Shown here one piece after another: positions 1-8,841 of a DNA stretch of 64,000 nucleotides. Made by a program: the position numbers and the translations under genes. The stretch spans positions 1-64,000 of the forward strand of contig NZ_JACWFG010000010.1 in assembly GCF_019749295.1 (NCBI RefSeq), written 5' to 3'. Source of the DNA: Neobacillus niacini. Its GTDB lineage: Bacteria > Bacillota > Bacilli > Bacillales > Cytobacillaceae. Position 1 is the stretch's first letter. Each line of letters starts with the position of its first letter. A model generated the notes under the pieces. It was not told the DNA's origin and made no database searches. It saw nothing but the letters and a program-made list of their open reading frames with translations.

Positions 1-404
1 CATATCAGCGGAGATATTCCGCTTAACTGCTTTAGATAAAACTAATTACAAGGATTTAGATACAATAAGCGGAGAAACTCCGCCTATTTTTAAGGAAATA
101 TGGGATTTCCCAATTTAAACGGAAATTCTCCGGTTATTTTCCAAACACAGCGAAATCAACATTTAGTTTTAACAGAGCCTTATATTTAAAAAGTATTTTA
201 CGGCCGTTATTTTGTGTAATTTAGTATAAAAATATACCAATTCATATAGAACTATCCCGAACTTTTAATTAAACAAGAAAAGAGATACCATTATTCTTGC
301 AGATCTGCTTACCCATAAACTTCACTTAATCTATACACTGAGTTTACTAGACCTTAATATTTAGGTGATATGATTGGTTTACAACGAATGAGGAGGCAGG
401 TTAA
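1..404. repeat. gene-free stretch with three GCGGAG/CTCCGC hairpins
   Basis: No gene is visible. Three short related hairpins sit in the first 135 bases: 7-23 (AGCGGA/TCCGCT), 69-83 (GCGGAG/CTCCGC) and a weaker 120-132 (CGGA/TCCG). A separate perfect hairpin TGGGA-TT-TCCCA lies at 100-111. Spacing between the three is about 61 and 50 bases, so this is looser than the 52-bp arrays elsewhere in the window. The rest is AT-rich and presumably holds the promoter of the downstream HAD gene. The AGGAGG ribosome binding site of that gene is at 391-396. Confidence 0.55.
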
Positions 405-1193
405 ATGAATATTCGTGCAATTTTCATTGATATGGATGGTACGTTACTAAAATCCTCAAATTTCATTTCCCAGCGAAATATGGAAGCTATTAATAGACTC
501 ATTAATCAGGGAGTTAAGGTTTTTCTAGCCACTGGCCGACACTATGAAGTAACCGCTCCCTACCATAAAGAAATTGGATTGCATACTCCGATGATTTGTC
601 TGAATGGCGCTGCCATTCACGATGCAGAGACAGGAAGAGGTATGCAAATGAAAACAGTTAGATTGAACGAAAAACGCCTTCACCAACTAACCGCTGAAAG
701 TCATTGTAATGTTATTATCCATACAGCAAATGGACTTTATTGTAAGGAAATAAATGAAGAAATCGATTATTGGACAAAAATTGGGGAAGTACCACCACGA
801 TATGTGGGTGATTTAAGACAGGCAAATTATCAAGATGTTCTTAAATATAGTGTTCGAACAGGTGCACCAAGTCCGAATGTTTCTGCTTTGTTTAAAAAGG
901 AAGCAGAAGTCATTGATTGGAATGACGGTTTTGAGCTGCTTGCTCCTAATGTTTCCAAATGGGCTGCCATAAAGAGCTTACTTAACGAATATAGAATTAG
1001 TCCAAATGATGTCGCAGCCATTGGAGATGGACCCAATGATATAGAAATGCTTCGTCATGTCGGCATTGGTGTAGCAATGGGGAATGCTAGTGAGAAGGTA
1101 AAAGCGGCAGCTAATTTTGTTACAGGACATCACGAAAATGATGGTTTAGCCGAATTCATAGAACGTTATCTTCTTCACTCATATGCGATTTAG
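405..1193 (+). CDS. Cof-type HAD-IIB family phosphatase
   Basis: A 262-residue HAD-superfamily hydrolase of the Cof/YkrA type, soluble, expected to dephosphorylate small sugar phosphates or cofactors. Motif I is IDMDGTLL with nucleophile D9 and acid/base D11. Motif IV is GDGPNDIEML near residue 206, which binds magnesium. The region between them is the C2B cap of the IIB subclass, which sets substrate choice and cannot be read from sequence. Length is normal for the family. The ATG follows a strong AGGAGG by eight bases. It is a single-gene unit closed by the terminator at 1217-1254. A second Cof-type paralogue lies at 32156-33019. The family call is firm and the substrate is unknown. Confidence 0.9.
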   Translation: MNIRAIFIDMDGTLLKSSNFISQRNMEAINRLINQGVKVFLATGRHYEVTAPYHKEIGLHTPMICLNGAAIHDAETGRGMQMKTVRLNEKRLHQLTAESHCNVIIHTANGLYCKEINEEIDYWTKIGEVPPRYVGDLRQANYQDVLKYSVRTGAPSPNVSALFKKEAEVIDWNDGFELLAPNVSKWAAIKSLLNEYRISPNDVAAIGDGPNDIEMLRHVGIGVAMGNASEKVKAAANFVTGHHENDGLAEFIERYLLHSYAI

Positions 1194-1216
1194 AGTTTTT
1201 TTTGACTTTTATTCAT

Positions 1217-1254
1217 AAAAAATGACAGGTGTGAATCCATACCTGTCATTTTTG
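1217..1254. terminator. bidirectional rho-independent terminator
   Basis: A perfect 12-bp stem AAAATGACAGGT/ACCTGTCATTTT with a ten-base loop, A-rich on the left and T-rich on the right. It sits between the convergent HAD gene and the minus-strand membrane protein gene and can serve both. Confidence 0.85.
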
Positions 1255-1330
1255 GTTCTTGCCTTTCGGTTTAAATGAAGTAAATTCTCTGCCTAGGCTG
1301 ACCTTGTTAGAAAAATATGATTATCCCATA

Positions 1331-1663
1331 TCACCCAGGGACATCCTTATTTCCTGTTCTGATACGATAAACAATTAAAGTAATTGCATTTAATATAATG
1401 GTAACGATGATAAGAACTGCTGCAACAAACGCCATAGTGCCTGCTGTGTCCATTAGAGCGGACCAATCCTCTCTCTCTACCAAATGCTTAGTATAGAAGA
1501 TCTGGAAACATAATGAAAGTGTACAAGCACTAATGCTTAAGATGGAAAGAACAGCCCATTTCATTCTTTGGTCATGCTTTTTATACCGCATTAGATTAAC
1601 AACTGGAAGAATCCAAGCTACTAGTCCAAGTACGAGGCTGCAAAGATTTAGCAAACCAACCAT
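1331..1663 (-). CDS. small membrane protein of unknown function
   Basis: A 110-residue protein with three hydrophobic segments, at about 5-24, 37-58 and 73-98. A short basic loop lies between the first two and a basic C-terminal tail follows the third. I do not recognise a family. It appears monocistronic, with the bidirectional terminator at 1217-1254 downstream. The opposite-strand reading frame at 1533-1715 is a shadow. The hydrophobic pattern and start support a real gene; no function can be assigned. Confidence 0.6.
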   Translation of the reverse strand: MVGLLNLCSLVLGLVAWILPVVNLMRYKKHDQRMKWAVLSILSISACTLSLCFQIFYTKHLVEREDWSALMDTAGTMAFVAAVLIIVTIILNAITLIVYRIRTGNKDVPG

Positions 1664-1766
1664 ATTAAATCCCCTTTATATTAAATGTTTCTCCTTTATT
1701 TCAACATTCCTCTAACTTCAATCTGTTTTACCGTAAGTCCACAACATTTCCTACAAACTCCATCTT

Positions 1767-2066
1767 TCAATCAAAGCGTTCTGTATCTATTCCATCCAAA
1801 ATATCCTCTAATTCTGTAAGAAAGTTTAGTTGTACAGGATCAGGAATTTGCTTCATCCACTTTTTTATCTCGGGTAACTCCTCCGCTTCTTCTAGATTTG
1901 CTGGCTTTGGATCAAGAGTTGTCCACCATTTCTTCAATTCATCAATAAATTCATAAAAGTAGCGTTCAAATCTCTCTGCCCATTCTGCCCCATCATCACC
2001 TGAAGTCTTCTGCATCATACTCCAGGCTTCCATCGCTGTTTCGAAGTACTCATCAATTAAGTTCAT
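1767..2066 (-). CDS. small acidic protein of unknown function
   Basis: A 99-residue, strongly acidic, tryptophan-rich soluble protein (about 25 Asp/Glu, seven Trp) that looks largely helical. There is no signal peptide or membrane segment. I do not recognise the family. The ATG at 2066 is preceded by AAAGGAG in the minus-strand sense. It is followed by the membrane protein gene after about 100 bases, which could be a loose operon. No motif suggests catalysis; a binding or regulatory role is possible but unsupported. Confidence 0.6.
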   Translation of the reverse strand: MNLIDEYFETAMEAWSMMQKTSGDDGAEWAERFERYFYEFIDELKKWWTTLDPKPANLEEAEELPEIKKWMKQIPDPVQLNFLTELEDILDGIDTERFD

Positions 2067-2213
2067 ATATAACTCCTTTCTGCATACTGTTAAATCGTTT
2101 ATTCTCTCATTTTAACAGTAGAAAGGGTAATTCTGTAATTTTTTACTCTTTTCAAACAAAAAAACACATAAAATAGGGTGTCTTAAAATGAATATACTCC
2201 AGATCCCAACCTA

Positions 2214-3125
2214 CTAAAAAAGCCGGTTAAGAAAATGGTTTAAAAAGGTCTCTGCTTCTACTTGAGTACAGACTTGAATTTTCGTCTCTCCTTCAGCGTA
2301 TGCTACCGTTCTCCCTGTCTCTTCTCCCTCTAAGATCACTTTCACATTCCATTTTTCTCTTTTAACGAAACCAGGGTCTATCACAACTCCTACTGCAAGA
2401 GGGTCATGCAGGGCACAGCCGCCAATACCCGGGTGAAACGTTTCATATGCCTGCATATAAAAACTGGTCATATCTGCAAAAAAATGGCCCACATCCGTAC
2501 CCAAGGCTCGCCAATCAGCTAATTTTGAATTGGGCAATAGTGTTTGCATCGTGACATCAAGACCTACAATCGTTACGGGTAATCCTGATGAGAACACACA
2601 ATCCGCCGCTTCAGGATCAGTTATTACATTTGCTTCACTATATGGAGTGACATTCCCTCTTACAAAAACGGCGCCACCCATGATGACTACCTCTTTTACC
2701 AACGAGGCTATTTCGGGTTCTTTTTGAACTGCGAGCGCTAGATTGGTAAGTGGCCCGACTGCAATAATCGTAATCTCGTGTGGACGCTTTTTCACTTCAC
2801 TAATGATATAATCTACAGCACCTACAGATTCTGCTTCCATAACAGGATCTTTTTCTGCTTTGTTACCCAGACTATCTTCGCCATGAACATGTGTAGGGAA
2901 TTTTTTAGCCGGCCGGCTTAGTGGTTTATCCGCTCCTATATATACAGGAACACTTCTTTCTAGCTGTTCCAAAATCAGTAATGTATTGCGGGTCGTATAA
3001 TCAATAGGGCCATTACCAAAGCATGTTGTTAGACCAATGACCTCTAACTCTGGAGAATTTAGAGCATAGGCAATCGCCAAAGCATCATCAATCCCCGTAT
3101 CCACATCCAATATAACTGGCTTCAT
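2214..3125 (-). CDS. inosine-uridine preferring nucleoside hydrolase
   Basis: Hydrolyses the N-glycosidic bond of ribonucleosides to ribose and free base. The signature DVDTGIDDA at residues 7-15 supplies the calcium-binding aspartates, and a family histidine/aspartate segment (CALHDPLAV) lies near residue 240. The 303-residue length is standard. An upstream TTG in the same frame at 3128 is possible, but the ATG at 3125 has the better spacing from GGAGTGAG. It follows the ribokinase gene by only about a dozen bases. The two form a salvage operon in which ribose released here is phosphorylated by the upstream kinase. Substrate range cannot be decided from sequence. Confidence 0.92.
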   Translation of the reverse strand: MKPVILDVDTGIDDALAIAYALNSPELEVIGLTTCFGNGPIDYTTRNTLLILEQLERSVPVYIGADKPLSRPAKKFPTHVHGEDSLGNKAEKDPVMEAESVGAVDYIISEVKKRPHEITIIAVGPLTNLALAVQKEPEIASLVKEVVIMGGAVFVRGNVTPYSEANVITDPEAADCVFSSGLPVTIVGLDVTMQTLLPNSKLADWRALGTDVGHFFADMTSFYMQAYETFHPGIGGCALHDPLAVGVVIDPGFVKREKWNVKVILEGEETGRTVAYAEGETKIQVCTQVEAETFLNHFLNRLF

Positions 3126-3140
3126 CAAGACTCACTCCAT

Positions 3141-4046
3141 TTAAGATCTTTTATGTAATTGCAAAAACTCTTCGACTTCCTTTTTGGTTGGCATTCCAGT
3201 TTGCGCCCCTAGCTTTGTAACGGAAATGGCCCCAACCACATTAGCAAACCGGCAGGACTCTACAATTCCAAGCCCTTCACATAATGCATAAGCTAATGCG
3301 CCATTAAATGAATCACCTGCACCTGTAGTATCCACAGCCTCCACTTGGACACTTGGAATTTCCACCTTTTTTCCATTCTTATAAATAACAACGCCTTTGG
3401 AACCTTTTGTTACAATACACTTTTTCTTTAACTCTGCTAAATCTTGTTCTGTCCCCTCTACGGAAGCAAACAGCAGTTCCTGCTCATGTTCATTCGGTGT
3501 AACAAAATCCACCATCTCTAGTAAATTCTTGGGAAGCTTTTGAATTGGAGCCGGATTTAATATCGTTAGAACCCCATGCTTTTTCGCAAGTTCTATGGCT
3601 CTAATTACACTTTCAAGGGGTATCTCTAATTGCAATAAAAGAATACTGCTGGCTCTGATTATGTCTTCATGTTTTTCGATAATCTCCGGAGTGATAGAGT
3701 TATTTGCACCAGGAACAACAATAATACTGTTGTCAGCTGCAGATAATATAATAGAAGCAATTCCAGAAGATACATCATTAACTTCTATTATATTTTTTGT
3801 ATTGATTCCTTGATGTGTTAAGTGATCCACAAGTGTTCTGCCAAAGGAATCATCCCCTACAGCACCAATCATGGTTACATCACCACCAAGACGGGCAGCG
3901 GCCACAGCTTGATTAGCCCCCTTTCCGCCTGGAATGGAATGAAAGGATTGACCTAACACAGTTTCTCCAACTTTTGGTATTTGAGTAGTACTTGTCACTA
4001 AATCCATATTAATACTGCCAATTACGGTTATTTTCCTTCCGTCCAT
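3141..4046 (-). CDS. rbsK: ribokinase (PfkB family)
   Basis: Phosphorylates D-ribose to ribose 5-phosphate. The N-terminal PfkB motif GGKGANQAVAAARLG is present near residue 40. The C-terminal signature DTTGAGDSFNGALAYAL carries the catalytic aspartate and anion hole. Length, 301 residues, matches RbsK. It is the first gene of a two-gene unit with the nucleoside hydrolase, and no ribose ABC transporter is nearby. This suggests intracellular salvage of nucleoside-derived ribose rather than ribose uptake. The ATG is at 4046. Related PfkB kinases for other sugars cannot be fully excluded, but the sequence reads as ribokinase. Confidence 0.9.
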   Translation of the reverse strand: MDGRKITVIGSINMDLVTSTTQIPKVGETVLGQSFHSIPGGKGANQAVAAARLGGDVTMIGAVGDDSFGRTLVDHLTHQGINTKNIIEVNDVSSGIASIILSAADNSIIVVPGANNSITPEIIEKHEDIIRASSILLLQLEIPLESVIRAIELAKKHGVLTILNPAPIQKLPKNLLEMVDFVTPNEHEQELLFASVEGTEQDLAELKKKCIVTKGSKGVVIYKNGKKVEIPSVQVEAVDTTGAGDSFNGALAYALCEGLGIVESCRFANVVGAISVTKLGAQTGMPTKKEVEEFLQLHKRS

Positions 4047-4149
4047 ATCTCCACTACCCTTTACTTTATTCGAAACTCACTACTACTAAAATTTCCTAAT
4101 CAAGATTATTTATGATAAAAACGTATGTAAAATATCTTACTGTCTCCCA

Positions 4150-4536
4150 TTATTTATTGAAAATATTATACTGCTGTCGAATAAAATCTTTTAAAATTCC
4201 AATACTTTCTTTTGAATTAATTACTTCAAATGGGATAAATACCTCATGTTTCTTTAGTGCAAAACTTCTCATTTGTTTGATATCAAAATTTAAAAGTTCC
4301 TGAACTTCTTTCTGAATCATTTTTCCTTTATTAGACTCTAGATTGCCTGGATCAACATGTAGTATTAAACAATTGTAGCGCTTTTCTCCATATAAGGTAG
4401 CGAACTTGGTCTTTCTTCCATTAAAACTGATGGGTTTATAGCCTAATGTTAAGCTCTTGGATGCAAGGGTAAATTCCATCGGACCTAAACTATTTATATA
4501 TTTATGCAGCTCACTAAATACTTGTAATTCGTTCAT
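4150..4536 (-). CDS. hypothetical protein, 128 aa
   Basis: A soluble 128-residue protein of mixed alpha/beta character with no signal peptide or membrane helix. The central stretch, LYGEKRYNCLILHVDPGNL, and a C-terminal aromatic helix are its most distinctive parts. I could not place it in a family with confidence. It lies between a lipoprotein gene and the ribokinase operon, all on the minus strand, with separate spacing. The short HVDPG match to the protein at 48979-49347 appears accidental, because the flanking residues do not align. Confidence 0.6.
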   Translation of the reverse strand: MNELQVFSELHKYINSLGPMEFTLASKSLTLGYKPISFNGRKTKFATLYGEKRYNCLILHVDPGNLESNKGKMIQKEVQELLNFDIKQMRSFALKKHEVFIPFEVINSKESIGILKDFIRQQYNIFNK

Positions 4537-4582
4537 TACGGTTCTCCTAGCATCATATTATAGTCATTCCTCTAACATTGTC

Positions 4583-5011
4583 CTATCGTTCCGAATGTAT
4601 TAAGTGTCTCATTTGATTGGTAAGTTTAATAGATGTTGAGTACGTTTCACCTTCCCCAACCATATACATTAGCGTACTCTTTTCGTCTTCGTTCCCTAAC
4701 CATAAATGGATCGCGTGTGTAGGAAATCCCCCCTCATATTCGACCATTACATCATAATCTGGTTTCGCAGTAGTCACATCTGACTTCTGTTTGACTGCCG
4801 TTTTTATCGCTTTCTCAAATACTTTAATAGATTTTCTATCGTTAATGGAAAGGAAGATATCTTGATTCATATCACCAACACCTCCTGATTTAGATATGTT
4901 GATTTCCTTAACCTTCTCATCTAAAAGCACCATCATGTTTTCTTGGTCACTTTGGCAGCCCGCAATAATAGATAAACCCAATAGTAAAAGCAATGAATAA
5001 AAAACTTTCAT
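4583..5011 (-). CDS. putative lipoprotein, 142 aa
   Basis: A type II signal peptide with lipobox IAGC at about residues 16-19, followed by a roughly 120-residue extracytoplasmic domain. The domain alternates short hydrophobic strands with charged turns. Its layout (a buried '-I-I-' strand, a DR/DE-K-S helix start, then a DYDVMVEYEGG-type strand) resembles the equally sized lipoprotein at 49517-49957. Both may belong to one diverged Bacillus lipoprotein family (YhfM-like is a possibility). Function unknown. It is divergent from the ABC transporter at 5221. Confidence 0.7.
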   Translation of the reverse strand: MKVFYSLLLLLGLSIIAGCQSDQENMMVLLDEKVKEINISKSGGVGDMNQDIFLSINDRKSIKVFEKAIKTAVKQKSDVTTAKPDYDVMVEYEGGFPTHAIHLWLGNEDEKSTLMYMVGEGETYSTSIKLTNQMRHLIHSER

Positions 5012-5220
5012 TAATTCACTCCTAATAATATTTTTCTACTAAATAAAGGGGATTGCCCTTATATAAAACGTTTTCAAAAAGGACTTAACAATTATAATAA
5101 ATAGTTTTAAATAAAACAGCAAATTACTCAAACATAGTTAATAGATTAATTAAATTTTTATATGTTACACTATAGAAAAAGGATTATTGTGGAAAATATT
5201 CCAGAAATGAGGATTAAAAG

Positions 5221-6000
5221 ATGAAAGAAGTCATCCTTACCATAAAGGATTTAAGAAAAAATTACGGCCCAAAGGGTGTCTTAAATGGTGTGTCTCTTCA
5301 AGTGAGAAGAGGTGAAGTCATTGGTTATATTGGTCCAAACGGAGCAGGAAAAAGCACCACTGTTAAAATCATGCTTGGAATTGAAGATGACTATTCTGGT
5401 GAGATTAAAATCTTCGGTCATGATATTTCAGATGGTAATATAGAATATAAACGTAAAATTGGTTATGTACCGGAGATTGCCGAAGTATACGACAATTTAA
5501 CCGGTCAAGAATATTTAACCTTTGTTGGCGAATTATATGGTCTTGAATCTGATCTTGCAGACTATAAGGCTAAAAGTTTAATGGAACTATTTGGTGTAGG
5601 AGAAGTCTATCACTCTCGTATTGCATCTTATTCAAAAGGAATGCGTCAAAAGCTGTTAATTATCTCAAGCTTATTACATAATCCAGAACTTTTGTTTTTT
5701 GATGAGCCCATCAATGGTCTGGATGCAAACAGTGTGATGATTTTCAAAGAAATTATGACTCAACTTGCAGCACAGGGAAAAACCATTTTCTACTCTTCAC
5801 ACCTTATGGATGTGGTCGAAAAAATAAGCAGCCGCATTATTCTCCTGCATGATGGAAAAATCGCTGCAGACGGTACCTTTGAAGAGTTAAAACAGCAAAA
5901 TACTAAAGGCTCACTTGAACAGATATTCAACCAGTTGACAGGGTTTAGTGAACATAGAGAAATTGGAACAAGATTTGTTTCGATTGTAGAGGAGATGTGA
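5221..6000 (+). CDS. ABC transporter ATP-binding protein
   Basis: The ATPase subunit of an export-type ABC transporter, 259 residues. Walker A is GPNGAGKST at 38-46, the signature is YSKGMRQKL and Walker B is LLFFDEP. The D-loop INGLDAN and the switch histidine in SSHLMD follow. The family (CcmA/NatA-like, DrrA type) usually pairs with a large membrane permease, which follows directly. The coding end overlaps the permease translation start region, so the two are translationally coupled. The substrate cannot be inferred. Confidence 0.92.
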   Translation: MKEVILTIKDLRKNYGPKGVLNGVSLQVRRGEVIGYIGPNGAGKSTTVKIMLGIEDDYSGEIKIFGHDISDGNIEYKRKIGYVPEIAEVYDNLTGQEYLTFVGELYGLESDLADYKAKSLMELFGVGEVYHSRIASYSKGMRQKLLIISSLLHNPELLFFDEPINGLDANSVMIFKEIMTQLAAQGKTIFYSSHLMDVVEKISSRIILLHDGKIAADGTFEELKQQNTKGSLEQIFNQLTGFSEHREIGTRFVSIVEEM

Positions 6001-6002
6001 GA

Positions 6003-7646
6003 ATGCAGGACTATCGCACTCTGAAACTATTGGATAAGTTCGAGAATCTATTCTGCCGTTTTGGAATAGATTACAAGATCATGAGAAACATTTTACAAGT
6101 AAAGTTAACAATGGACGGACGACGTGTGCCAACCATTTTTTCACAAAATGCGAAAAAGAAAGATCAGGAAACAAATAATCAATATATTAAGTCATTATGG
6201 ATCTACGTGTTATTCGGTCTGTTTATGATTCCCTTTGTCCTTATGGGTGATAATTATCTGTTTCAAATGAGTCTCTTTTATGGGATTTTTACCTTTTTTA
6301 GCATGACATCTATGATCTCTGATTTTTCTTCTGTTTTACTAGACATCCGTGATCGGAACATATTGTTTCCTAAGCCGGTTGATAAAAGAACCATTAGCAT
6401 GGCGAAAATGGTGCATGTCCTTATTTATTTGTCGTTCCTTACCATTGCACTGGCCGGTATTCCTTTGATTGTTGCACTTATCAAACATGGATTCTTGTTT
6501 TTCCTTACTACAGTACTTTCTATTATTCTAATTGACCTGCTTATTGTAGTGTTAACCGCGCTTATTTATTTGTTTGTATTACGCTTTTTTGATGGAGAAA
6601 AATTAAAAGATATCATTAACTATGTCCAAATACTATTATCACTTGGAATTATGGTTGGGTATCAACTACTGGTTCGCTCGTTTGAGTTTATTGACTTGAG
6701 CATTTCACTTGAACACCAGTGGTGGCAAGTATTTATCTTTCCGATGTGGTATGGCGCAATGATGGAAGTAATTATGAATAGTAACGCGCAGTTGTTTCAT
6801 CTTTTATTCACACTATTAGGGATTCTTATGCCTCTTTTATCCATATGGATTTATATAAAGCTCAATCCCGTTTTCGAGCAAAACCTTCAAAAACTTTCAT
6901 ACTACGGAAAGGCAAAAGAAAAGAGACGCGGTAAGTTTGGCCCATTTCTCCTGCGAATTATTTGTCGAACAGATGAGGAGAGAGCCTTCTTCCGTTTTGC
7001 AGGTTCCATGATGAAAAATGAACGAGATTTTAAATTAAAGGTCTATCCATCGTTGGGATTTTCAGCCGTGATTCCGCTAATCTTTATCATGAATGGATTT
7101 AATACTAATTTGGATCAGCTATCCACCAGCAAATCGTTCTTAACGGTATACTTCAGCTTAATCATCATCCCAACCATATTGGTGCTTTTGAAGTTCTCCG
7201 GTAAGTATAAGGGTGCGTGGATATACAGAGTTGCACCTATAAAACAGCTAAAACCGATGTTTAGTGGTACGATAAAGGCATTTATTTACAAATTGTATTT
7301 GCCAGTTTACCTGTTTATTAGTATTATATTTATTGCCCTATTTGGTGTAAGAATTCTTCCGGACCTGTTCGTCGTATTTTTAAACGCCTGTACATTTGCT
7401 GTGATTTGTTTTATGGTCCTGAAAAAATTCATTCCTTTTTCAGCATCTTTTGATGATTACAATCAAAATAGCAACGTTGCGATCTTTATTGGATTGATGC
7501 TGTTTGTTGCATTATTTGCTGGCATTCATTATGCGGCCACTTTAATCTCCTTTGGAATTTACATATATTTAGTGATTGCTATTCTATGTCTGGGGACACT
7601 TTGGAAGCTGGCTTTTAATATATCGTGGGATAAAATTGAAGGATAA
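6003..7646 (+). CDS. ABC transporter permease
   Basis: A 547-residue integral membrane partner of the preceding ATPase. It has about twelve hydrophobic segments in two clusters (roughly residues 60-250 and 345-545), separated by a basic cytoplasmic region rich in Lys/Arg. A GTG at 5997 also opens this frame. However, the AGAGGAG at 5988-5994 is only two bases from that GTG and eight from the ATG at 6003, so the ATG is preferred. No second membrane protein or binding protein is present, which suits an exporter or self-protection system. Substrate unknown. Confidence 0.85.
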   Translation: MQDYRTLKLLDKFENLFCRFGIDYKIMRNILQVKLTMDGRRVPTIFSQNAKKKDQETNNQYIKSLWIYVLFGLFMIPFVLMGDNYLFQMSLFYGIFTFFSMTSMISDFSSVLLDIRDRNILFPKPVDKRTISMAKMVHVLIYLSFLTIALAGIPLIVALIKHGFLFFLTTVLSIILIDLLIVVLTALIYLFVLRFFDGEKLKDIINYVQILLSLGIMVGYQLLVRSFEFIDLSISLEHQWWQVFIFPMWYGAMMEVIMNSNAQLFHLLFTLLGILMPLLSIWIYIKLNPVFEQNLQKLSYYGKAKEKRRGKFGPFLLRIICRTDEERAFFRFAGSMMKNERDFKLKVYPSLGFSAVIPLIFIMNGFNTNLDQLSTSKSFLTVYFSLIIIPTILVLLKFSGKYKGAWIYRVAPIKQLKPMFSGTIKAFIYKLYLPVYLFISIIFIALFGVRILPDLFVVFLNACTFAVICFMVLKKFIPFSASFDDYNQNSNVAIFIGLMLFVALFAGIHYAATLISFGIYIYLVIAILCLGTLWKLAFNISWDKIEG

Positions 7647-7727
7647 GTGGTAAACCAGGAAAATTCTATTAATACCGCGGCTGTAAACCAATTCCAAAGA
7701 CATTTTTCCATTATCTAAAATCAATAG

Positions 7728-7766
7728 ATACGGTTGCCTAACTCAAAGCAGGCAACCGTATTTTTA
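7728..7766 (+). terminator. rho-independent terminator after ABC permease gene
   Basis: A 12-bp stem ATACGGTTGCCT/AGGCAACCGTAT with a ten-base loop followed by TTTT on the plus strand. It lies 80 bases after the permease stop. Confidence 0.85.
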
Positions 7767-7823
7767 TGATGAATCAAATCATATAAATTCGCCTCAATAC
7801 CACTACACTATTTACCTGATTTC

Positions 7824-8621
7824 CTACTTTGGTTTTCTCCAATACCAAACAGTATTAACTAGGAGAAAGAGAGCCATAACGACTGCCAGTATTATTAACC
7901 CAAGTTCGGACATATTCTCTAACGCAGCCAGCCAGCCAACTTTTTTCATACTGAACAGACTCACGTTAAAGGCAACACCGATAATAATAACGGACCAAAT
8001 TGAGGAAGTACGGACATAAATATATCCATAAACAAGTCCTAAAGCAACTCCCAATAGCTGCATCCATATTCCGCCTGGCGCCTGTATTACTGCAATAATT
8101 ATGGAGATCCCTAAAATTGGCCAAAAAACCGGTACATTTTTTCTTGCTTCATTAAACATGATGCCAATAAAGACGATTAATTCAAGGGCCGTGGTTATTA
8201 CTGAGGAAACAATTAAAGTAGTAAACGAAACAGAGTTATAATAGCTTTCGGTAAAATCATTAAGAGAAGTTATGTTGTAAGAGAGTAATAATTTCATTAT
8301 AGCAGCATTCAGAAGAGTAAACGCCAAGCCGATGATAATCATGTGTATCAAACTGCCCAAGCTAATCTTCGAGAACCCAAAAATCCTCCAAAAACTTTCA
8401 GGTGTTTGTTTAAGTACTCTGTATTTGATTTTAAACACAAATGCGGAAAGTCCAATGGTTGCTGCTAACACAAGAAACATCTGGACTGCAATGTTCTCGC
8501 CCGTTCCGAATTGTCCCCAACCTAAAATCGGGTTAACAACAATATTGTAGATGAGGATGACCACAATCATTACTGCCAAATACAGCAAGTAATTTCCTAT
8601 CATGGATAAATAATTTTTCAA
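7824..8621 (-). CDS. CPBP-like membrane protein lacking the catalytic residues
   Basis: A 265-residue protein with about seven or eight membrane segments. Its second half has the layout of the CPBP (CAAX protease / bacteriocin-processing, Abi) family: ELIVFIGIMF near 147 corresponds to the usual EE-hydrophobic-R-G motif, AVIQAPGG near 178 to the FxxxH motif, and IIIGVAFN near 212 to the HxxxN motif. The second glutamate, the arginine and both histidines are replaced by Leu, Ile, Gln and Gly. If the alignment is right it cannot be a metalloprotease and may be a membrane scaffold or immunity-like protein. Monocistronic on the minus strand. Confidence 0.65.
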   Translation of the reverse strand: MKNYLSMIGNYLLYLAVMIVVILIYNIVVNPILGWGQFGTGENIAVQMFLVLAATIGLSAFVFKIKYRVLKQTPESFWRIFGFSKISLGSLIHMIIIGLAFTLLNAAIMKLLLSYNITSLNDFTESYYNSVSFTTLIVSSVITTALELIVFIGIMFNEARKNVPVFWPILGISIIIAVIQAPGGIWMQLLGVALGLVYGYIYVRTSSIWSVIIIGVAFNVSLFSMKKVGWLAALENMSELGLIILAVVMALFLLVNTVWYWRKPK

Positions 8622-8772
8622 AAAATCTCCCCCTTAGTAGAAAACCTTATCTATCTGTTTTATGATTATTCCTCAATAAAAAACCTTATTCCATCTGTAT
8701 ATAATTCTAGCTAAAATGCCTTTTTTAACATTTACTGCCGAATTTCGTTTTACATGCCTCGCTCACAATAGC

Positions 8773-8808
8773 AAAAAAGGACTGTCGCTATTGCGACAGC
8801 CCTTTTTG
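8773..8808 (-). terminator. terminator of the organosulfur operon
   Basis: Stem CTGTCGC/GCGACAG extended by A/T pairs, with a T-run on the minus strand. It lies about 35 bases beyond the flavin reductase stop and ends the five-gene minus-strand operon. Confidence 0.85.
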
Positions 8809-8841
8809 AGCATACTTCCCATAACGAGATCCTAGTTCAAT

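Noticed and set aside
5063-5076. cre (CcpA) site upstream of the ABC transporter
   Set aside because: ATAAAACGTTTTCA misses two consensus positions at one end, and the neighbouring genes give no carbon-control context.
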